NCBI RefSeq assembly: GCF_014541205.1
Contig: NZ_CP061280.1
Coordinates: 1 to 64,000, forward strand
Length of the DNA: 64,000 bases
From: Mannheimia bovis
GTDB taxonomy: Bacteria > Pseudomonadota > Gammaproteobacteria > Enterobacterales > Pasteurellaceae
Reading direction: 5' to 3'
Shown here: one piece after another, positions 52,086 through 61,293 of the stretch
How positions within the stretch are numbered: the stretch's first letter is position 1
How the letters are laid out: each line of letters opens with the position of its first letter
Translations under genes and position numbers: made by a program
Notes under the pieces: generated by a model
Database searches by the model: none
Told to the model about the DNA's origin: nothing
The model's input: only the letters and a program-made list of their open reading frames with translations

Positions 52086-52634
52086 ATGAAAAAAACAATT
52101 AAATCTATTTTAATGATTACCGCAGTGGCATTTTTAGCCGCTTGTTCATCAAATAAAGGCGGCTGGACACGTTTAAATGAAGCAGAAGTGGATCAAAAGT
52201 CTTATGCGATTGCTTACGGTGCAACCGCTCAAACCTATAAAGACAGAGTAAACGAAACTTATGATATCAACTCCTTTATGAACGGGGTAAATGAATGGTA
52301 TACAAAAAAAGTCGCATTACCGATTGAACAAATCCGTGCAATGACGATAAATAGAATGCTGGATCATAACGTTTATGCTTACTATAGTGGCGTACTTTAT
52401 GCAGCAGAGTTACAAGCTAATTTTAACCACCTAGATCCAAATTGCTGGAATTTAGTACAACCAACGAGTATGACACAAGGTATTCACGATGCAATGTTGG
52501 ATTTACAAAAAAATAAAGTACGTGGAGATGATTATATTAAAAATGGCGTTGAGCAAATTTTACATCTTTGTGTAAAAACGATCGCAGAAGATGAACATAA
52601 AGAGAAAGCTCAAAGCAAGAAAAAGAAAAAATAG
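52086..52634 (+). CDS. Hypothetical lipoprotein, 182 aa
   Basis: Signal peptide ending LAAC (Cys20) followed by SSNKGG, so probably outer-membrane sorted. The body contains two cysteines (DPNCWNLV and LHLCVK) that could pair, and a lysine-only tail (SKKKKK). I recognise no family. AAGGAG precedes the start by 9 bases, strongly supporting translation. The lipobox codons TTAGCCGCTTGT differ from the USS by one base. Confidence 0.85.
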   Translation: MKKTIKSILMITAVAFLAACSSNKGGWTRLNEAEVDQKSYAIAYGATAQTYKDRVNETYDINSFMNGVNEWYTKKVALPIEQIRAMTINRMLDHNVYAYYSGVLYAAELQANFNHLDPNCWNLVQPTSMTQGIHDAMLDLQKNKVRGDDYIKNGVEQILHLCVKTIAEDEHKEKAQSKKKKK

Positions 52635-52643
52635 TATTTAAGC

Positions 52644-52680
52644 TACAAGCGGTAAAATTTTCAAAAAATTTTACCGCTTT
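52644..52680. terminator. Inverted USS pair after the lipoprotein gene
   Basis: ACAAGCGGTAAAATTTT-CAA-AAAATTTTACCGCTT is an almost perfect stem of about 15 pairs with an AT-rich centre. Confidence 0.75.
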
Positions 52681-52792
52681 ATTTATAAGCGTATGAAATG
52701 TTTAATATTTATTCTCTAAAACTTAAAAAATCATCGTTTTGCTTATTACATAGGCAAACACACGAGAATTTAATATTTTCGGGAAAAAGAAT

Positions 52793-52820
52793 TTGACATC
52801 TTTTTAAATTCTAGTAATAT
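52793..52820 (+). promoter_or_regulatory. Promoter of the tRNA-Ser/Arg/Arg cluster
   Basis: TTGACA (52793-52798) and TAATAT (52815-52820) are 16 bases apart, followed by a GC-rich discriminator GTCGCCC, as typical of stringently controlled stable RNA promoters. Confidence 0.75.
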
Positions 52821-52842
52821 GTCGCCCACAGACACAGTGAGT

Positions 52843-52937
52843 GGTGAGATGGCCGAGCAGGCTGAAGGCGCTCCCCTGCTAAGGGAGTATAGGGTTAAAA
52901 AGCTCTATCGAGGGTTCGAATCCCTCTCTCACCGCCA
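52843..52937 (+). tRNA. tRNA-Ser (anticodon GCU)
   Basis: Acceptor GGTGAGA pairs with TCTCACC, followed by discriminator G and encoded CCA. The anticodon GCT is at 52878-52880, with a long class II variable arm (TATAGGGTTAAAAAGCTCTA) and a TTCGAAT T-loop. Confidence 0.97.
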
Positions 52938-52950
52938 TTTACTTTATCAC

Positions 52951-53027
52951 GCACCCGTAGCTCAGCTGGATAGAGTACTCGGCTACGAACCGAGCGGTCA
53001 GAGGTTCGAATCCTCTCGGGTGCGCCA
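52951..53027 (+). tRNA. tRNA-Arg (anticodon ACG), copy 1
   Basis: 77 bases from GCACCCG to CGGGTGC plus GCCA; anticodon loop CTACGAA. The A34 would be edited to inosine by TadA. Encoded CCA. Confidence 0.97.
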
Positions 53028-53092
53028 TTTTATTACTTACTCTAAAAATAAAATGGTTGCTGATAAACTAAATTCTCACAATCTTCAAATAC

Positions 53093-53169
53093 GCACCCGT
53101 AGCTCAGCTGGATAGAGTACTCGGCTACGAACCGAGCGGTCAGAGGTTCGAATCCTCTCGGGTGCGCCA
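53093..53169 (+). tRNA. tRNA-Arg (anticodon ACG), copy 2
   Basis: Identical in sequence to the first copy, 65 bases downstream of it. This is a recent tandem duplication or one kept identical by gene conversion. Confidence 0.97.
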
Positions 53170-53291
53170 TTTCATTTAAATTCTTTCTTTTTATCAATTC
53201 TACTACTAAATTAATTAAACTATTCCGTTAAGCTATAATTTCGGCTAGACTTAGCTCTTAAGCTCTTAGTTGAATGAATGAGGATTTTAAA

Positions 53292-54800
53292 TTGAAAGGA
53301 TTAATTGCTCGCCTTTTTATCGCAATAGCTCTCTTACTTTGGGCTTGGGATATGATTTTCCCTTGGCAAAAAATTATTCATTCAGAAGCTAACCACTACA
53401 CTCAAATCCAGCAGAGCAAAAAGCTAAAAGTGGGAATGATCAACCACCCGATTTCCTATTTTGTCGGTCCTGAAGGCAAAAGTGGGATTGAATATGATTT
53501 AGCGACTGCCTTTGCACAATATCTAAACGTTAATCTTGAAGTCAAAAGCTACGATAGCAGTGAAAAATTATTTGACGCATTAAGAAATAATGATATTGAT
53601 ATTGCAGCTGCAGGATTACTCTATCACTCGGAATTAAATGAATCGTTTCAAATCGGTCCATCTTATTACTCTGCCTCTTGGCAAGTAGTTTATAAAAAAG
53701 GTACAACGAGACCATATCGACTTTCAGATTTGCAAGAAAATGTCATTATTCCAAGTGGTTCTGCAGTTATTCCGATACTCAATCAGCTAAAGCAAGAGAA
53801 CCCTCAATTAAAATGGCAAATTTCGGATAAATTTACCCAAGAAGAACTGTTATTAAAAGTCGCACAGGGAGAAATTCCACACACTATTGCAATGTCAGTC
53901 GATATTTCTTCTGTGCAGCATATCAACCCTAATCTCGCAGTAGGCTTTGATTTAACGGATGAAAACCCTGTTTTATGGTATTTAGCCAATAGCTCTTACA
54001 GTGAATTACAATCTGCTTTATTAGATTTTATGTCTGATTCAGTGGAAACCGGCTTAATCTCTCGTATAGAAGAAAAATATTTCAACCATCTGGAAAAATT
54101 CGACTATGTAGATATTCAAAGCTATCTGCGGGCAATTAAAACCATATTACCCAAATATGAGCCCCTTTTCCGTGAACATAAAGGCAATTTAGAGTGGCAA
54201 ATGTTAGCAGCTATTGCTTATCAAGAGTCTCACTGGGATCCTAGTGCGACCTCACCAACAGGTGTACGTGGCATAATGATGCTGACAAAAGATACCGCAG
54301 ATAGAATGAAAATTTCAGATAGGACAAACCCCGCTCAAAGTATAAAAGCAGGCTCTGAATATTTACATATGCTAATGAGACAAATGCCTGAGACTATTCC
54401 TCAAGAAGATAAAATCTGGTATAGCTTAGCGGCTTATAATATGGGGTTAGGACATTTGTTAGATCTCCGTAGATTAACCAAACAACTGGGCGGTGATCCT
54501 GATAATTGGTTAGATGTGAAGAAAAATCTGCCGCTGCTTGCCGAAAAGCTCTATTATACTAATCTGAAATATGGCTATGCTAGAGGCTATGAAGCATTTC
54601 AATATGTTGAAAATATACGCCGTTACTATGGCAGTATCATCAATTATCAACGAATTGAAGAGCAGAAAAAACTTGAGCAAGAACAAAAAAATTTATCTGA
54701 TAATCATATAAAACAGGAGGATACGGCTGATGAGAAGATTGAAGAAAAAGAAAACCCTACCAACGAGGAAGCTACGCCTACGCCAAATCAAACAAATTAA
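53292..54800 (+). CDS. mltF: Membrane-bound lytic murein transglycosylase F
   Basis: Cleaves peptidoglycan glycan strands to anhydro-muropeptides. I favour the TTG at 53292 because GAGGA lies 7 bases before it and the protein then starts with a signal/anchor ([19 protein letters not shown]); an in-frame ATG at 53274 has no site. About 502 residues: amino-acid-binding-protein-like domain (about 40-270) and an SLT domain (about 285-430) with catalytic Glu in [23 protein letters not shown]. The last 50 residues are acidic and low complexity, and overlap a small ORF in another frame. Confidence 0.93.
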   Translation: MKGLIARLFIAIALLLWAWDMIFPWQKIIHSEANHYTQIQQSKKLKVGMINHPISYFVGPEGKSGIEYDLATAFAQYLNVNLEVKSYDSSEKLFDALRNNDIDIAAAGLLYHSELNESFQIGPSYYSASWQVVYKKGTTRPYRLSDLQENVIIPSGSAVIPILNQLKQENPQLKWQISDKFTQEELLLKVAQGEIPHTIAMSVDISSVQHINPNLAVGFDLTDENPVLWYLANSSYSELQSALLDFMSDSVETGLISRIEEKYFNHLEKFDYVDIQSYLRAIKTILPKYEPLFREHKGNLEWQMLAAIAYQESHWDPSATSPTGVRGIMMLTKDTADRMKISDRTNPAQSIKAGSEYLHMLMRQMPETIPQEDKIWYSLAAYNMGLGHLLDLRRLTKQLGGDPDNWLDVKKNLPLLAEKLYYTNLKYGYARGYEAFQYVENIRRYYGSIINYQRIEEQKKLEQEQKNLSDNHIKQEDTADEKIEEKENPTNEEATPTPNQTN

Positions 54801-54864
54801 AGAGAGAAAAAGGCTCGTTGCTTCACGCAGAAAAGCGTTTATGCAGATGCAACAAGAGGTATAA
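54730..54864 (+). CDS. Small very basic protein (44 aa) overlapping the end of mltF
   Basis: The ORF starts [17 protein letters not shown] and ends AFMQMQQEV; 18 of 44 residues are Lys or Arg. It begins inside mltF in the +1 frame and shares 71 bases with it, then continues 64 bases beyond. A perfect Shine-Dalgarno AGGAGG (54715-54720) lies 9 bases before its ATG, in a place where mltF itself does not need one. A terminator follows within 10 bases. I recognise no family. The signal is good evidence for translation; function is unknown. Confidence 0.65.
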   Translation: MRRLKKKKTLPTRKLRLRQIKQIKERKRLVASRRKAFMQMQQEV

Positions 54865-54870
54865 TATACT

Positions 54871-54906
54871 TCCCTTTTGAGTTAAGGCTTGAAAGGGATT
54901 TTTTAT
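54871..54906 (+). terminator. Terminator after mltF and the small ORF
   Basis: TCCCTTT (54871-54877) pairs with AAAGGGA (54892-54898), followed by TTTTTTA. Confidence 0.75.
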
Positions 54907-54931
54907 TTATAAAATTGATTAATAAGAAAAG

Positions 54932-55007
54932 TGGTGGGCGATACCGGTCTCGAACCAGTGACCCCCTCCTTGTAAGGGAGGTGCTCTCCCAACTGAGCTA
55001 ATCGCCC
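54932..55007 (-). tRNA. tRNA-Val (anticodon UAC), copy 4 in transcript order
   Basis: 76 bases on the minus strand, GGGCGAT...ATCGCCC plus ACCA, anticodon loop CTTACAA. The last and most downstream of four identical copies. Confidence 0.97.
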
Positions 55008-55056
55008 TTCAGATACGAATAAATTCGTGATTGAAGTTTATGATTTTAGTCTTAAG

Positions 55057-55132
55057 TGGTGGGCGATACCGGTCTCGAACCAGTGACCCCCTCCTTGTAA
55101 GGGAGGTGCTCTCCCAACTGAGCTAATCGCCC
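55057..55132 (-). tRNA. tRNA-Val (anticodon UAC), copy 3
   Basis: Same 76-base sequence as its neighbours; separated by 49 bases from the next downstream copy. Confidence 0.97.
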
Positions 55133-55184
55133 ACTTGAGACTTAAAATCAAAGGGATTTGAAAACGAAACACTTAAAGTTGAAG

Positions 55185-55260
55185 TGGTGGGCGATACCGG
55201 TCTCGAACCAGTGACCCCCTCCTTGTAAGGGAGGTGCTCTCCCAACTGAGCTAATCGCCC
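55185..55260 (-). tRNA. tRNA-Val (anticodon UAC), copy 2
   Basis: Same 76-base sequence; 52 bases before copy 3. Confidence 0.97.
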
Positions 55261-55310
55261 GTTTTCAAAAATTGGATTGTATTACAACAACAGCATTTCA
55301 AAAGTTGAAG

Positions 55311-55386
55311 TGGTGGGCGATACCGGTCTCGAACCAGTGACCCCCTCCTTGTAAGGGAGGTGCTCTCCCAACTGAGCTAATCGCCC
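55311..55386 (-). tRNA. tRNA-Val (anticodon UAC), copy 1
   Basis: First in the transcript, directly downstream of a strong promoter. Identical to the other three. Confidence 0.97.
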
Positions 55387-55402
55387 GTTGTTGTGGAAGT
55401 GA

Positions 55403-55430
55403 ATTATAGAGATTTTTGCTCTTTCGTCAA
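55403..55430 (-). promoter_or_regulatory. Promoter of the tRNA-Val array
   Basis: On the minus strand TTGACG (55430-55425) and a perfect TATAAT (55408-55403) are 16 bases apart; start near 55396, about ten bases before the first tRNA. Confidence 0.8.
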
Positions 55431-55562
55431 ACGCTTTTTGCTCTTTTTACCCTGTTTGCTGATTTTTTGCCCCAGAAAATCAATTTTTTACTATTATTCA
55501 TCCCCAAGAGTAGTAAAATAGACAAGTTTTCCCTTTAAAAATAATGATTAGGCAAATATAAA

Positions 55563-57002
55563 ATGAAAATTGAAACCCTTTTCCCTTTAGATCCAAATGT
55601 GAAAGTTCGTACCCGTTTTGCCCCAAGCCCAACAGGTTACTTACACGTAGGCGGTGCTCGTACCGCACTTTACTCTTGGCTCTATGCGAAGCATAACAAT
55701 GGCGAATTCGTATTACGTATTGAAGATACTGATTTAGAACGCTCAACCCCTGAAGCAACCGCAGCTATTTTAGAAGGAATGGAGTGGTTAAACTTAGCGT
55801 GGGAACACGGTCCGTATTTCCAAACAAAGCGTTTTGACCGCTATAATCAAGTAATCGATCAAATGATTGAAGCCGGTACTGCTTATCGTTGCTACTGCTC
55901 GAAAGAACGTTTGGAAGAATTACGTAACACGCAAGAAGCGAATAAAGAAAAACCTCGTTATGATCGTCATTGTTTAGGTGAACATTCACATTCTACTGAT
56001 GAACCTCACGTTGTACGCTTCAAAAACCCACAAGAAGGCTCTGTCATTTTTGATGATGCAGTTCGTGGTCTTATTGAAATCAGCAACAGTGAATTAGACG
56101 ATCTGATTATCCGTCGCACAGACGGCTCGCCAACCTATAACTTCTGTGTAGTGGTGGATGACTGGGATATGGGCATTACTCACGTTGTGCGTGGCGAAGA
56201 TCATATCAATAATACCCCTCGCCAAATTAATATCTTAAAAGCATTAGGTGCACCTGTGCCAACTTATGCCCACGTTTCGATGATTAATGGTGATGATGGA
56301 CAAAAATTATCTAAACGTCACGGTGCCGTGAGTGTAATGCAATATCGTGATGACGGTTATTTACCAGAAGCCTTAATTAACTATTTAGTACGTTTAGGCT
56401 GGGGACACGGCGATCAGGAAATTTTCTCTCGTGAAGAGATGATTGAATTATTTGATATTCACTCTGTGAGCAAATCAGCAAGTGCGTTCAATACTGAAAA
56501 ATTACAATGGTTAAACCATCACTATATTCGCTCACTCGAACCAAGCTATGTTGCCACACATTTAGAGTGGCATATGAACAGTCAAGACATTGATTTCAGT
56601 CAAGGTCCTGCTCTGGCTGAAATCATTCCTGTTCTTGGAGAACGCTGCAAAACATTAAAAGAGATTGCAGAAAGCAGCCGCTATTTCTATGAAGAATTTG
56701 AAGCTTATGATGAAAAAGCTGTAGCGAAGAACTTTAAAGCAGAGGCGATTGCACCACTTGCAAAGTTATTGGAAAAATTGACCGCTTGTGATGAATGGAC
56801 AGTAGAAAATATCCATGAGGCAATGAACCAAACTGCTGCAGAACTCGAAATTGGTATGGGTAAAGTCGGTATGCCGTTCCGTTTAGCAGTAACAGGCTCT
56901 GGGCAATCGCCTTCAATGGATATCACTGCTAAGTTAGTGGGCAAAACAAAAACATTAGCTCGCCTTGAAAAAGCAATTAGCTTTATTCAGGCAAACAGCT
57001 AG
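55563..57002 (+). CDS. gltX: Glutamyl-tRNA synthetase
   Basis: Class I synthetase charging tRNA-Glu. 479 residues. HIGH-like motif [14 protein letters not shown] (about 20-33) and KMSKS-like KLSKRHG (near 250). The N-terminus is about 16 residues longer than in E. coli ([19 protein letters not shown]), as in Haemophilus. Flanked by tRNA genes on both sides; it reads away from the divergent tRNA-Val array. Confidence 0.97.
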   Translation: MKIETLFPLDPNVKVRTRFAPSPTGYLHVGGARTALYSWLYAKHNNGEFVLRIEDTDLERSTPEATAAILEGMEWLNLAWEHGPYFQTKRFDRYNQVIDQMIEAGTAYRCYCSKERLEELRNTQEANKEKPRYDRHCLGEHSHSTDEPHVVRFKNPQEGSVIFDDAVRGLIEISNSELDDLIIRRTDGSPTYNFCVVVDDWDMGITHVVRGEDHINNTPRQINILKALGAPVPTYAHVSMINGDDGQKLSKRHGAVSVMQYRDDGYLPEALINYLVRLGWGHGDQEIFSREEMIELFDIHSVSKSASAFNTEKLQWLNHHYIRSLEPSYVATHLEWHMNSQDIDFSQGPALAEIIPVLGERCKTLKEIAESSRYFYEEFEAYDEKAVAKNFKAEAIAPLAKLLEKLTACDEWTVENIHEAMNQTAAELEIGMGKVGMPFRLAVTGSGQSPSMDITAKLVGKTKTLARLEKAISFIQANS

Positions 57003-57040
57003 TTTTTAAGCAATTAACATACTCTCGTTTATTAAAGCGA

Positions 57041-57069
57041 TTGACATATTCGGGCGGAAAGCATATCAT
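57041..57069 (+). promoter_or_regulatory. Promoter of tRNA-Ala
   Basis: TTGACA (57041-57046) and TATCAT (57064-57069), 17 bases apart, 14 bases before the tRNA, with a GC-containing discriminator (TCGCCC). Confidence 0.8.
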
Positions 57070-57082
57070 TTCGCCCATATTT

Positions 57083-57158
<76 letters not shown>

Positions 57159-57166
57159 AATTCATC

Positions 57167-57199
57167 ATCGCATCAATAGAAATATTGATGCGATTTTTC
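57167..57199 (+). terminator. Terminator after tRNA-Ala
   Basis: ATCGCATCAATA-GAAA-TATTGATGCGAT followed by TTTTCTTTTT, 9 bases after the tRNA. Confidence 0.9.
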
Positions 57200-57219
57200 T
57201 TTTTGGCAACATTTAAAAA

Positions 57220-58899
57220 TTAAGTATTCCCCGCCAATTTTAACATTTCTTCTGCATTCGCTAATACCGCTTCAGTAATTTTACTTCCACCTAGTAATCG
57301 AGCTAAGGCTCGAACACGCTCATTTTCAGAGAGCAGTGTCATCTGAGTTTCAGTCTGGCTATTTTCAACATATTTTTGAACATTAAAGTGCTGATTACCA
57401 TAACTTGCCACTTGCGGTAAATGGGTAACACATAAAACTTGGCATTTTTTGCCTAATTCGCGTAATAATTTACCCACTGTGGTTGCAGCCGAGCCACTGA
57501 TGCCAACATCAACTTCATCAAAAATAATGGTTGGTGTAGAGAGTTTATTTGCTGTTAATACCTGTACTGCCAAAGAAATACGGGAAAGCTCGCCCCCTGA
57601 TGCAATTTTAGCTAACGGTTGAGCTTGTTGCCCTAAGTTACTCCGTAAGTTAAATTCAACGAAATCCGCACCATTTGGCGAGAGTTTCTCAATATTATGC
57701 TCTACTTTAATGAAAAATTCGCCATTCTCCATCGCTAAATGCTTAATTTGTTTTGTAACTTGTTGAGCCAGCTTATTGGCTGCTTCTGTTCGTTTTTGAT
57801 GAATATCTTCCGCTAATATTAAACATTGCTGATGGGCTTGTTTTTCATCTTGAATAAGCTGCTCTTCATTATCTTCAAAATCGAGTAATGCCTGTAATTC
57901 GCTTTTCAGTTGTAAATGGTATCGCCATAATTCATTCGGTTGAATATGATGCTTGCGGGCAAGAGAGACTGCTTGAGCAATACGGTTATCTAGCTCGTGT
58001 AGTAATTCCGGATCTTGCTCGATCTTACTCGCTAATTGTGCTACCTCAGAACTCGCCTCTTGCACTTGAATAAGGGATTCATTAAGCATATCCAACACAC
58101 TTTGATAATGGCTATCTACTTCCACTAAATTTTCTGCATTACGTATTGCTTTATAAATTAGATCGTTTGCGTTGATTTCATCATTACTTAGTAGAGTCAT
58201 TATTTCATCTGAAAGCTCAGTTAGTTCTTCGGAAGAAGAAAGAACATTATATTTTTCTTCCATTTCTTCAAATTCATTTTCTTTAATCGCAAACTCATCT
58301 AATTCTTCCACTTGATATTGCAATAGTTGCTTGCGAGCTTCATTTTCTTTGCATTGCTGCTGAAAATTTTTGACCTGCTTATTAAGTCCTTTCCAAGCTC
58401 CGTATTGTTTTGCCATTTTGGCTAATAAAGGCTGTATAGCAGCATAGTTATCTAAAATATCAAGCTGATATTCCTGTTTTAACAATAGTTGGGGAGCATG
58501 CTGACCGTTTAAATGAATAAGATATTGCCCGAGTTCTCTCAGTTGTGAAACAGGTAATGCTCTATGATTAACAAATGCTTTTGAACGCCCATCAACATTA
58601 ATCATACGACGTAAAATACATTCTTGAGGATTATCTTCATCAAGTAGTTCTTGCTCTTCTAGCCATAAATAAGCCGGGCTATTTTTCTGCATCACAAAAG
58701 TGGCGGTAATGTCTGCTTTATCTGCTCCATTACGAATCATTCCACTTTCTGAACGGTATCCCAAGCATAATCCTAATGCATCAATGGCAATGGATTTACC
58801 CGCTCCTGTTTCGCCAGTAATCACTGACATTCCTTCATTTAGCTCAAGAACAAGATGGCGGACAATAGCAAAATTATTGATAGTAAGTTGAGTTAGCAT
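57220..58899 (-). CDS. recN: DNA repair protein RecN
   Basis: SMC-like ATPase acting in double-strand break repair and RecA loading. 559 residues: N-terminal Walker A GETGAGKSIAIDALGL (about 30-45), long coiled-coil arms, C-terminal signature ASGGELSRISLAVQVL and Walker B TIIFDEVDVGISG. Two LexA boxes lie just upstream (58921-58958), so it should be SOS-induced. It faces lpxC's terminator and stands alone. Confidence 0.97.
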   Translation of the reverse strand: MLTQLTINNFAIVRHLVLELNEGMSVITGETGAGKSIAIDALGLCLGYRSESGMIRNGADKADITATFVMQKNSPAYLWLEEQELLDEDNPQECILRRMINVDGRSKAFVNHRALPVSQLRELGQYLIHLNGQHAPQLLLKQEYQLDILDNYAAIQPLLAKMAKQYGAWKGLNKQVKNFQQQCKENEARKQLLQYQVEELDEFAIKENEFEEMEEKYNVLSSSEELTELSDEIMTLLSNDEINANDLIYKAIRNAENLVEVDSHYQSVLDMLNESLIQVQEASSEVAQLASKIEQDPELLHELDNRIAQAVSLARKHHIQPNELWRYHLQLKSELQALLDFEDNEEQLIQDEKQAHQQCLILAEDIHQKRTEAANKLAQQVTKQIKHLAMENGEFFIKVEHNIEKLSPNGADFVEFNLRSNLGQQAQPLAKIASGGELSRISLAVQVLTANKLSTPTIIFDEVDVGISGSAATTVGKLLRELGKKCQVLCVTHLPQVASYGNQHFNVQKYVENSQTETQMTLLSENERVRALARLLGGSKITEAVLANAEEMLKLAGNT

Positions 58900-58920
58900 A
58901 CTAAACCCTGCACAAAATTA

Positions 58921-58958
58921 ACTGTATAGGCATATAGTACAACTGTTTTTTTGAACAG
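58921..58958 (-). promoter_or_regulatory. Tandem LexA (SOS) boxes of recN
   Basis: Box 1, CTGTTTTTTTGAACAG (58943-58958), fits CTGT-N8-ACAG exactly. Box 2, CTGTATAGGCATATAG (58922-58937), differs in one position of the second arm. They lie 23-59 bases before the recN start codon. Several LexA boxes are also known for E. coli recN. Confidence 0.88.
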
Positions 58959-59033
58959 TAAAGAGCAATAGTTAAAAAACTGGAAATTTACACAGTTGCA
59001 AGCGGTCATTTTTTAGCAGAAATTTGTAAAAGA

Positions 59034-59062
59034 AAAAGACGAACATAATGTTCGTCTTTTCA
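59034..59062 (-). terminator. Terminator of the fts-lpxC group
   Basis: AAAAGACGAACAT and ATGTTCGTCTTTT form a 13-base stem with almost no loop, 15 bases after the lpxC stop codon; T-rich on the minus strand (TCTTTTTCTTTT). Confidence 0.85.
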
Positions 59063-59076
59063 ATCATTCAACTAAA

Positions 59077-59997
59077 TTAGATAAAAATTTCTTGCTGAAC
59101 TTGATAACCTTGTGGGATTTGTTGTTTATCTTCAAAGGTTACAAACTCCCAAGCATTTTCATTCGCAAGCACTGCACGCAGTAATTTGTTATTCAAACCG
59201 TGCCCTGATTTATAAGCAGTAAGCTCGCCAAGAATATTGTAACCACACATATATAAATCACCGATTGCGTCTAGCATTTTATGGCGTACCAGCTCATCTT
59301 TAAAGCGTAAGCCATTTTCATTGAGAATTCGGTAATCATCTAACACAATTGCGTTATCTAAGCTACCACCTAATGCCAGACCAATAGATTGAAGATATTC
59401 AACATCTTTCATAAAGGTAAATGTTCTTGCACGACTTAGTTGTTGAATGAAATTCTGAGCCGAAAAATCCATTGAATAACTACATACGTTCTTTGCGATC
59501 AATGGGTGTTTAAAATCAATCGTGAAATTAAGTTTAAATCCTTTATCATAAGGTTTTAATTCTGCCAACTTATCACCTTCTTCAACGCGAACCGTTTCTT
59601 TAATACGAATAAATTTTTTCGGTGCATCTTGCTCTTCAATACCGGCATCTAATAATAAATAGATAAAAGGGCTTGAGCTGCCATCCATAATTGGGATTTC
59701 AGGTGCATCTACTTCCACAATGACATTGTCTAAGCCCAATGCTGACATCGCTGCATTCAAATGCTCTACAGTTGAAATGCGTACGCCATCATCATTTACC
59801 ATACAGGTACATAATTGTGTATCACGAATAGAGTCTGCACTTGCAGGGAAATAAACTGCAGGCTCTAAATCGGTACGAGCATAAATAACACCTGTATTAG
59901 CTGGTGCCGGGCGTAACGTTAAAGTTACTTTTTTACCGCTGTGCAAGCCAATACCTGTTACTTTTGCTGCTTGTTTTAATGTTCTTTGTTTAATCAT
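59077..59997 (-). CDS. lpxC: UDP-3-O-acyl-N-acetylglucosamine deacetylase LpxC
   Basis: Committed step of lipid A synthesis. 306 residues. Zinc ligands lie in [14 protein letters not shown] and [12 protein letters not shown]; the N-terminus [23 protein letters not shown] is typical. It follows ftsZ by 30 bases, the conserved end of the division cluster. Confidence 0.98.
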   Translation of the reverse strand: MIKQRTLKQAAKVTGIGLHSGKKVTLTLRPAPANTGVIYARTDLEPAVYFPASADSIRDTQLCTCMVNDDGVRISTVEHLNAAMSALGLDNVIVEVDAPEIPIMDGSSSPFIYLLLDAGIEEQDAPKKFIRIKETVRVEEGDKLAELKPYDKGFKLNFTIDFKHPLIAKNVCSYSMDFSAQNFIQQLSRARTFTFMKDVEYLQSIGLALGGSLDNAIVLDDYRILNENGLRFKDELVRHKMLDAIGDLYMCGYNILGELTAYKSGHGLNNKLLRAVLANENAWEFVTFEDKQQIPQGYQVQQEIFI

Positions 59998-60027
59998 AGT
60001 TTGCCCTTACTTTCCAAATTTTGGAAG

Positions 60028-61263
60028 TTATTGACTATTTCTCATAAAACCCGGAATTGAACTTGGGTTAAAAATCTGTGCTGAGTCCACCGATTGCGGC
60101 TTTGGTGCTACAGGTTGTTGAACTTGTGGCTGACCAAATTGATTAGGTTGATTATAACCTGATGGTTGTGTAAAGCCTGGCTGCGGTGCAACTTGTGGTT
60201 GCTGAGGCTGAGCCACTTGTTGTTGATGCATTTGGTGTGCATATACAGGTGGTGCTTTTGGCATATGCAATGCTTCTTCCGGCTGACCAATACCTGTTGC
60301 TACAAGGGTTACACTGACTTTACCGTCCATTTCAGGGTAGTAGTTACAACCAAATACAATTGCAGCATCTTCAGACGCAAAGCCATAAATTAAGTCCATC
60401 ATAGCATAAACTTCTTCTAATAAGAAATCTGTCCCAGCACTGATGTTAATTAACATACCGCTTGCACCAGAAATATCCACATTTTCAAGTAACGGACTTG
60501 AAATGGCATCATTCATTGCTTTTTCTGCACGCCCTTCGCCTACTTCGCCCTCTGCAAAGCCTGTACCGATCATTGCGTGCCCTTTACCAGACATAACGGT
60601 ACGCACGTCCGCAAAGTCCACATTAATATCAGCACCGGTAGAACCACCAGAACTGGTAATCATATTAGTAATACCAAGTACACAGTTACTTAACACATCA
60701 TTCGCTGCTGCAAAGGCATCTACTGCTGTTGTTTGTTTGCCTAAACCACGCAACTTATCATTTGGGATAATGATTAGAGAGTCAACATATTGAGAAAGTT
60801 CCTTAATACCTTGCTCCGCAAAACGCATACGGCGAGGACCTTCAAAACGGAACGGCTTTGTTACTACACCAACAGTTAATGAGCCCTGTTCTTTTGCAAT
60901 TTGAGCAACAACCGGAGCAGCACCTGTACCTGTACCACCACCCATACCTACAGCAATAAAGGTCATATTTGCACCTTTTAATGCATTAGCGATAGCTTCA
61001 CGATCTTCTTCAGCTGCCTGTTTTCCTACCATAGGATCAGCACCTGCACCCAAACCTTTAGTTGTAGCTGCACCAATTTGAATGGTTTGGCGTGTTGCTC
61101 TTTTTCTTAATACTTGAGCATCGGTATTTACATCAAAGAATTCAACACCTTTAATATCATCAGCAGAACGCGACATTCTATCCACCGCGTTACCGCCACC
61201 GCCGCCAACACCCACTACCTTAATGATAGCATCTTGCGTTTGTTCAATAATAGGTTCAAACAT
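60028..61263 (-). CDS. ftsZ: Cell division GTPase FtsZ
   Basis: Tubulin-like protein forming the Z ring. 411 residues: GGGGNAVDRM, tubulin signature GGGTGTGAAPV (about 107-117), and T7-loop region NVDFADVRTVM. The linker (about 320-390) is Gln/Pro-rich, and the C-terminal peptide SSIPGFMRN is a variant of the FtsA/ZipA-binding tail. It follows ftsA by 30 bases. Confidence 0.98.
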   Translation of the reverse strand: MFEPIIEQTQDAIIKVVGVGGGGGNAVDRMSRSADDIKGVEFFDVNTDAQVLRKRATRQTIQIGAATTKGLGAGADPMVGKQAAEEDREAIANALKGANMTFIAVGMGGGTGTGAAPVVAQIAKEQGSLTVGVVTKPFRFEGPRRMRFAEQGIKELSQYVDSLIIIPNDKLRGLGKQTTAVDAFAAANDVLSNCVLGITNMITSSGGSTGADINVDFADVRTVMSGKGHAMIGTGFAEGEVGEGRAEKAMNDAISSPLLENVDISGASGMLINISAGTDFLLEEVYAMMDLIYGFASEDAAIVFGCNYYPEMDGKVSVTLVATGIGQPEEALHMPKAPPVYAHQMHQQQVAQPQQPQVAPQPGFTQPSGYNQPNQFGQPQVQQPVAPKPQSVDSAQIFNPSSIPGFMRNSQ

Positions 61264-61293
61264 TTTTATCTCCCTGCGTGTTATATAACACTA

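Noticed and set aside
52819-53115. 98-residue ORF on the plus strand
   Set aside because: It is an open frame running through the tRNA-Ser and first tRNA-Arg genes; the RNA genes explain the sequence.
54932-55386. Regular repeats with about 50-base spacers, CRISPR-like at first glance
   Set aside because: The repeats are 76-base tRNA-Val genes with full cloverleaf and CCA; spacers are partly similar and there are no cas genes.
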